DNA from: Limnoglobus sp043780595
GTDB lineage: Bacteria; Planctomycetota; Planctomycetia; Gemmatales; Gemmataceae
Direction of reading: 5' to 3'
Assembly: GCA_043780595.1 (NCBI GenBank)
Contig: JAYWCL010000027.1
Location: 13,097 to 77,096 of the forward strand
DNA length: 64,000 nucleotides
Below, in pieces: positions 60,355 through 64,000 of this stretch. Every line of letters begins with the position of its first letter. The stretch's first letter is position 1. The translations under genes and the position numbers were made by a program. The notes under the pieces were generated by a model. That model searched no databases. It was not told where the DNA came from and saw only the letters and a list, made by a program, of their open reading frames with translations.

Positions 60355-61646
60355 CCGCAAAAGTGGAACCCTCCGAACGCTTATCGACGGGCCAACGGAT
60401 CGTCGCGCTCGTGCTTCTGGCATTGCTCGGACTCGGCGGTTGGCTGATCGTCGGCGAACTCCGCGCCGGTGTGCGGTTTCGCGCTGCAGTCACTGCCATC
60501 GAAAATGACGACGTCAAGGCGGCTCGCACTTTGCTCGATCGGGCGTTGCAGAAATGGCCCGATAGCGGCGAGGTTCACTTTTATGCCGCGCGGGCGGCCA
60601 GGTTAGACGGTGCGTATCGCGTGGCCCGCGATCACCTCAACGATGCCGCCAAGTACGGCTGGGTCGAGGAAGCGATCGAAGTGGAACGATCCCTCCTTCA
60701 GTTTCTGATGGGGGAAACCAACTCGAAAATCGAATCGTACCTCATGCAATGCCTCAGCTTGAACCACCCGGATTCCCGTTGGATCGCCGAGGTACTCACA
60801 CCGGCATTTTATGCCAACTTCCGACTCGCAGAGGCGAATGGATGCGCCGAGAAGTGGGTCGAACATGCTCCGAAGTCGGCGCGAGCGTGGGCAATGCTCG
60901 GCGACATTCGCGAGCGGAATCGCAAAAAAGAATCGGGCGTCGCGGCCTACCGTACTGCGTTTGCACTCGCGCCGAACGATGCGAAAATCGAGTATAATCT
61001 CGCCCGATTGATTATCGACGCGAAGATGGAACCGAGCGAAGCCAGCGTTCACCTCGACAAATTACGCGAACAGTTTCCGGACGATGCGGACATCGCAACC
61101 GTGTGGGCCGCGTGCCGAATCGTTCAGGGCCGCAGTGAATCGGCGATTCCCGTTCTCGATGAGACGATCCGGAATCACCCCGATGCCGTACGCGCGATGT
61201 TCCATCGGGCGCAGATCGATCTCGAAGCGGGAAAGCCAGAATTCGCGCTACCGCTGTTGCAGAAAGCTCACGCGATCACGCCGTACGAATCCGATATTTT
61301 ATACTCGATGTTTCGCTGTCTCAATCAGTTGGGCCAAACGGAAGAAGCGGCGAGATTGAAGCGAAAGTGGGAGCAATCCGAAGCCGATCTGAAACTTCTC
61401 AGCGACGTGACGAGCGAGATCAGTACGAAGCCACACGACCCGGAATTGCGGAGTAAAGCGGGGGAAATCTGCCTGCGTAACGGTTTGATCAAGCAAGGCG
61501 TCGATTGGCTCGCGACCGCACTTCGCGAGGATCCGAACCACCAAGCGACAAACAAACTGCTTTTCGAGCACTTTCAGGCAACCGGACAAATCGACCGTGC
61601 GGAGTATTACCGGAGAAAGATTCGCGTCGATTTCGACAAAAAATAG
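60351..61646 (+). CDS. TPR-repeat membrane-anchored protein
   Basis: This is a 431-residue protein coupled to the CRTAC1-type gene by ATGA. A membrane helix at about 17-36 (IVALVLLALLGLGGWLIVGE) anchors it with the rest outside. It has tandem TPR units (ALQKWPDSGEVHFYAARAAR, AYRTAFALAPNDAKIEYNLA, PLLQKAHAITPYESDILYSM). It is often paired with CRTAC1 lipoproteins in planctomycetes; likely a scaffold for that partner (inference). Confidence 0.85.
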   Translation: MTAKVEPSERLSTGQRIVALVLLALLGLGGWLIVGELRAGVRFRAAVTAIENDDVKAARTLLDRALQKWPDSGEVHFYAARAARLDGAYRVARDHLNDAAKYGWVEEAIEVERSLLQFLMGETNSKIESYLMQCLSLNHPDSRWIAEVLTPAFYANFRLAEANGCAEKWVEHAPKSARAWAMLGDIRERNRKKESGVAAYRTAFALAPNDAKIEYNLARLIIDAKMEPSEASVHLDKLREQFPDDADIATVWAACRIVQGRSESAIPVLDETIRNHPDAVRAMFHRAQIDLEAGKPEFALPLLQKAHAITPYESDILYSMFRCLNQLGQTEEAARLKRKWEQSEADLKLLSDVTSEISTKPHDPELRSKAGEICLRNGLIKQGVDWLATALREDPNHQATNKLLFEHFQATGQIDRAEYYRRKIRVDFDKK

Positions 61647-61775
61647 GGCACGGTTTGAATCTGCGTCTGGACTTCACCTACGCGAACGCCAGTTATCAAA
61701 AAGCGAAACGCGATCTGACGTAAGTCGGAATTTCAACGCGGCACGAACGTACGCAAAAGTGTCGCGAAATGACAT

Positions 61776-61838
61776 GAAACGGTCGCGTTTGGACGCAAAA
61801 CGGTCGCATTTGGACGCGAAACGGCGCGATTTGCGGCG
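61776..61838. repeat. Three 21-bp tandem repeats in a 554-bp non-coding gap
   Basis: Units 61776-61796, 61797-61817 and 61818-61838 share the GAAACGGTCGC..TTTGGACGC form with drift in the third. Either strand would code for a 7-residue repeat, but no credible gene is present. The rest of 61647-62200 holds no recognised gene; scattered ACGTAA/TTACGTC motifs occur near 61716 and 61860 and 61980. Confidence 0.7.
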
Positions 61839-62200
61839 AGTATCGAGGCGATCACACTCGACGTAAATCACAAATATGGTTCGAGATACGGCCAACCACC
61901 CAGCCGATTTGCGATCGAAACGGGTCGCGAAACCCGAAAAAACACCCGAAAAACTGGTTTTTGAGCCACTCGAATTCCGACTTACGTCGATTTTGCCACA
62001 TCGCGAAACGGCAAACCCAGTTCAAACCGCGTTCAAAACAGTACGAATTGGCGACATTTGGAAAAGAATCATTTGGATTGCGTGAAAAATCTACTTTACT
62101 CGTTCAGAAGATGACGATAATCTTAGGCTGGTTAATCACCGGACTGCGCGAGCAAGAGCAGTCTGCCACTCCATCCATAATCTTGCTCGAGGTTCCCATC

Positions 62201-63271
62201 ATGTCCCTATCACTCGCTGCAATGTCGCGATGGCCTCGGCGATTTGCCAAGGGCTTTACGCTCATCGAACTCCTCGTCGTGATTGCGATTATCGCAATCC
62301 TCATCGGGCTGTTATTGCCCGCCGTGCAAAAGGTACGCGAAGCGGCGGCCCGCGCGAAGTGCCAGAACAACCTCAAGCAGTTCGGGATCGCACTCCATGC
62401 GTATCACGACACAATCGGTCGCCTGCCTCCTGGTGGCTTGTTCGGCTACGACGCGGCCACCCCGTACAATGCGACCTCCGATAGGATTATTGAGACGAAC
62501 TGGGCGGCTAACTACGACTGGGGTTCCAATCAAGGTAGCTGGCTCGTCCACACCCTGCCGCAAATGGAGCAAGGGGCACTCGCCCAGCAAATCAATCAAC
62601 GCAACTCCGTTCCAAACTCGGTGGGCGTGGGTATCTCGGCATTGGTCACTCGTCCCCGCCTGCCGTACGGTCGTTGCCCGAGCGACGACTACGACCCGGC
62701 TGCGACGACGACGAACTACGTGGGAAGTATGGGGCCACAATGTACGGATGGCGATGGTTCTTGTGCGCAACCTAATGCGCCTTGGTGTCGACCGAACACC
62801 AACCCATATCCTGGAATCACAGAGCTCACAATGGGCTACCGCGACAGTGGCGGCATGACTGGATTCGACGGTAACGGTATGCGCGGTCTGTTCACGCGGG
62901 CAGGCACTCGCATCAATTTTGCGCAAATTACCGATGGTTTGTCGAACACGCTCGCCATCGGTGAAAACCTTCCGTCGATGTTCGACCACCTCCAAGGGAA
63001 CGTCTGGTGGGACTTTAACGGCGGTGGTACCGCACACAGTACGACGATTGTGCCGATCAATCAGCGTTCGGACGGAACGAACTGCAACGACCCGGTTCGT
63101 TACGCACCGCGTGCCTGGAACGTCTCGATGGGCTTCAAATCGCGCCACACGGGCGGTGCGAACTTCCTGCGTGCCGACGGCACCGTGACGTTCCTCTCGC
63201 AGACGATCGACCACCGAACGTACCAACTACTCGGTTGCCGCAACGACGGTCAAGTGGCTAACAATCCGTAA
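62201..63271 (+). CDS. DUF1559 prepilin-type (pseudopilin-like) protein
   Basis: ATG 62201, with GAGG upstream, is chosen over the 61961 ORF start, because it gives a normal prepilin leader (356 residues). After KG comes FTLIELLVVIAIIAILIGLL, the type IV prepilin cleavage/methylation site and helix, then PAVQKVREAAARAKCQNNLKQ and LPPGG, the DUF1559 signature. The C terminus ends with the SRHTGGANFLRADGTVTFL pattern (H-x9-DG). DUF1559 genes are a planctomycete hallmark, with dozens per genome; they may form secretion or surface fibres. A strong terminator follows. Confidence 0.93.
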   Translation: MSLSLAAMSRWPRRFAKGFTLIELLVVIAIIAILIGLLLPAVQKVREAAARAKCQNNLKQFGIALHAYHDTIGRLPPGGLFGYDAATPYNATSDRIIETNWAANYDWGSNQGSWLVHTLPQMEQGALAQQINQRNSVPNSVGVGISALVTRPRLPYGRCPSDDYDPAATTTNYVGSMGPQCTDGDGSCAQPNAPWCRPNTNPYPGITELTMGYRDSGGMTGFDGNGMRGLFTRAGTRINFAQITDGLSNTLAIGENLPSMFDHLQGNVWWDFNGGGTAHSTTIVPINQRSDGTNCNDPVRYAPRAWNVSMGFKSRHTGGANFLRADGTVTFLSQTIDHRTYQLLGCRNDGQVANNP

Positions 63272-63291
63272 GCCGATTCTGGGTATGCATC

Positions 63292-63331
63292 GACCCCGCC
63301 GCGTGGCCAACCACGCGGCGGGGTCTTTTTT
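63292..63331 (+). terminator. Strong intrinsic terminator after the DUF1559 gene
   Basis: Perfect 15-bp stem (63292-63306 with 63311-63325), CCAA loop, followed by six T at 63326-63331. Typical rho-independent terminator. Confidence 0.95.
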
Positions 63332-63387
63332 GTAGCGGTAGGCGTGAGTCAAATCTTTGTGACGGCTACCTTTAAGGAGCATCTGCA

Positions 63388-63609
63388 ATGAGCCTGAGTT
63401 GGGAAAATGCTCGTGAGATTGGCGAGATGCTGTTCGAGAAATACGACACGCTAGACCCGCTCAGCGTGCGGTTCACCGATATGCACAAGTGGGTACTCGA
63501 CCTCGAAGACTTCATCGGAAAAGCCAGCGATTCCAACGAAAAGCGTCTCGAAGCGATCCAGATGGCTTGGTACGAAGAGTGGCAGGACGAGTACGGCAAG
63601 AAGTCGTGA
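63388..63609 (+). CDS. iscX: IscX iron-sulphur assembly accessory protein
   Basis: This is a 73-residue acidic protein, start ATG 63388 after AAGGAG. It matches IscX throughout: LSWENAREIGEMLFEKY, the DPLSVRFTDMHKWVLDL motif and EAIQMAWYEEW. IscX binds IscS and iron and adjusts cluster assembly. The hscA-type gene at 56614 supports an Isc context; the remaining isc genes are not in view. Confidence 0.92.
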   Translation: MSLSWENAREIGEMLFEKYDTLDPLSVRFTDMHKWVLDLEDFIGKASDSNEKRLEAIQMAWYEEWQDEYGKKS

Positions 63610-63628
63610 TTCAGAAATCTTTTCTCGT

Positions 63629-64000
63629 TCAACGCCCGTAACGTGCGGTCATTTCGGCGAGTCGTTCGGTGACGCCCTCTGGGAATTGCGACCACTCGAA
63701 GCGCCACTTCCAGTTGCCGTCGGCTTTGCCGGGGACGTTCATACGGGCTTCGCTGCCGACGCCGAGCATGTCTTGGAGCGGGGCAATCGCAAGGCGTGCG
63801 ACCGATGACCACGCGAGGCGAATCATTTCCCACGATGGTTCGACGATGTCTTTCCCGATGTAATCGGTGAAGAACTTTCGATCGCGTTCTGTGAGTGTGG
63901 ACCACCAGCCGTTGGTTGTGTCGTTGTCGTGGGTGCCGGTATAGACGATGGTGTGCGGTTCGTAATTGTGAGGCAAGTAGGGATTCGTGACCGCGCCGAT
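63629..64000 (-). CDS. malQ: 4-alpha-glucanotransferase (amylomaltase), C-terminal part
   Basis: The last 123 residues of a minus-strand gene that runs off the right edge; stop TGA at 63629-63631. It shows NPYLPHNYEPHTIVYTGTHDNDTTNGWW, where the TGTHDN segment is the glycoside hydrolase family 77 substrate-binding motif, then PLQDMLGVGSEARMN and NWKWR, the standard MalQ C-terminal signature. The enzyme moves glucan segments between maltodextrins in glycogen or maltose metabolism. It converges on iscX with a 19-bp gap. Confidence 0.92.
   Translation of the reverse strand: MGAVTNPYLPHNYEPHTIVYTGTHDNDTTNGWWSTLTERDRKFFTDYIGKDIVEPSWEMIRLAWSSVARLAIAPLQDMLGVGSEARMNVPGKADGNWKWRFEWSQFPEGVTERLAEMTARYGR

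Noticed and set aside
61776..61838. Possible CRISPR array
   Set aside because: Units are directly adjacent with no spacers and drift; no CRISPR array was found anywhere in the window.

Overview
The window looks like a planctomycete chromosome, probably Gemmata-like (inference). The right 11 kb carries a DUF1559 prepilin-type protein, a CRTAC1/ASPIC-UnbV lipoprotein, a TPR protein, a Lol-type ABC exporter, a class IV aminotransferase, an HscA-type Hsp70, IscX and the end of MalQ, in dense genomic order. Everything left of about 53.2 kb is accessory DNA: relaxase, coupling protein, integrase, att-like core, insertion sequences, antirestriction genes and a large defence island.

Layout. 1-227 is the start of a serine recombinase running off the left edge. 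562-3126 is a large unrecognised gene with AT-rich 5' half. 3.1-11.4 kb is a mobilisation module on the minus strand: MobF relaxase, ParB-like protein, VirD4/TraG-type coupling protein and a string of small genes, including two paralogous 55-residue membrane proteins. A divergent XRE regulator sits inside it. No VirB-type mating-pore genes are visible. 11.8-14.3 kb holds an AT-rich hybrid histidine kinase followed by a broken second copy of the relaxase start. 14.4-16.1 kb is an integration module: AlpA-like regulator, tRNA 3'-end core (att-like), five GGGGTA/TACCCC repeats and a P4-type tyrosine integrase. 16.4-29.5 kb is an element backbone: ParB-like nuclease-domain protein, ArdC-like antirestriction protein and a giant methylase-helicase fusion. 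It is interrupted by an ISAs1 remnant, a DUF3494/PEP-CTERM gene and a complete IS4-family element.

29.7-48.0 kb is a class 1 DISARM phage-defence operon (drmD, drmMI, drmA, drmB, drmC). It has three additions: a small DeoR-type HTH gene at the front, a second adenine methylase coupled to a probable PD-(D/E)XK nuclease, and a gamma-glutamylcyclotransferase-like gene between drmMI and drmA. Immediately downstream, with its own candidate promoter, is a metallophosphoesterase - Hsp90-like ATPase - HNH cluster (48.1-52.5 kb). It matches no named system I can assign and is the best candidate here for an undescribed defence module. The island ends at broken coding fragments, one a C-terminal piece of a Csx3/Crn3-type CRISPR ring nuclease, after which the chromosome resumes.

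The methylases and helicases of DISARM, the methylase/nuclease pair and the downstream cluster probably act as stacked anti-phage layers. ArdC and the giant methylase-helicase would instead protect the mobile element from restriction in a new host. All statements come from reading the sequence. No database search was run, and GC differences are visual impressions.
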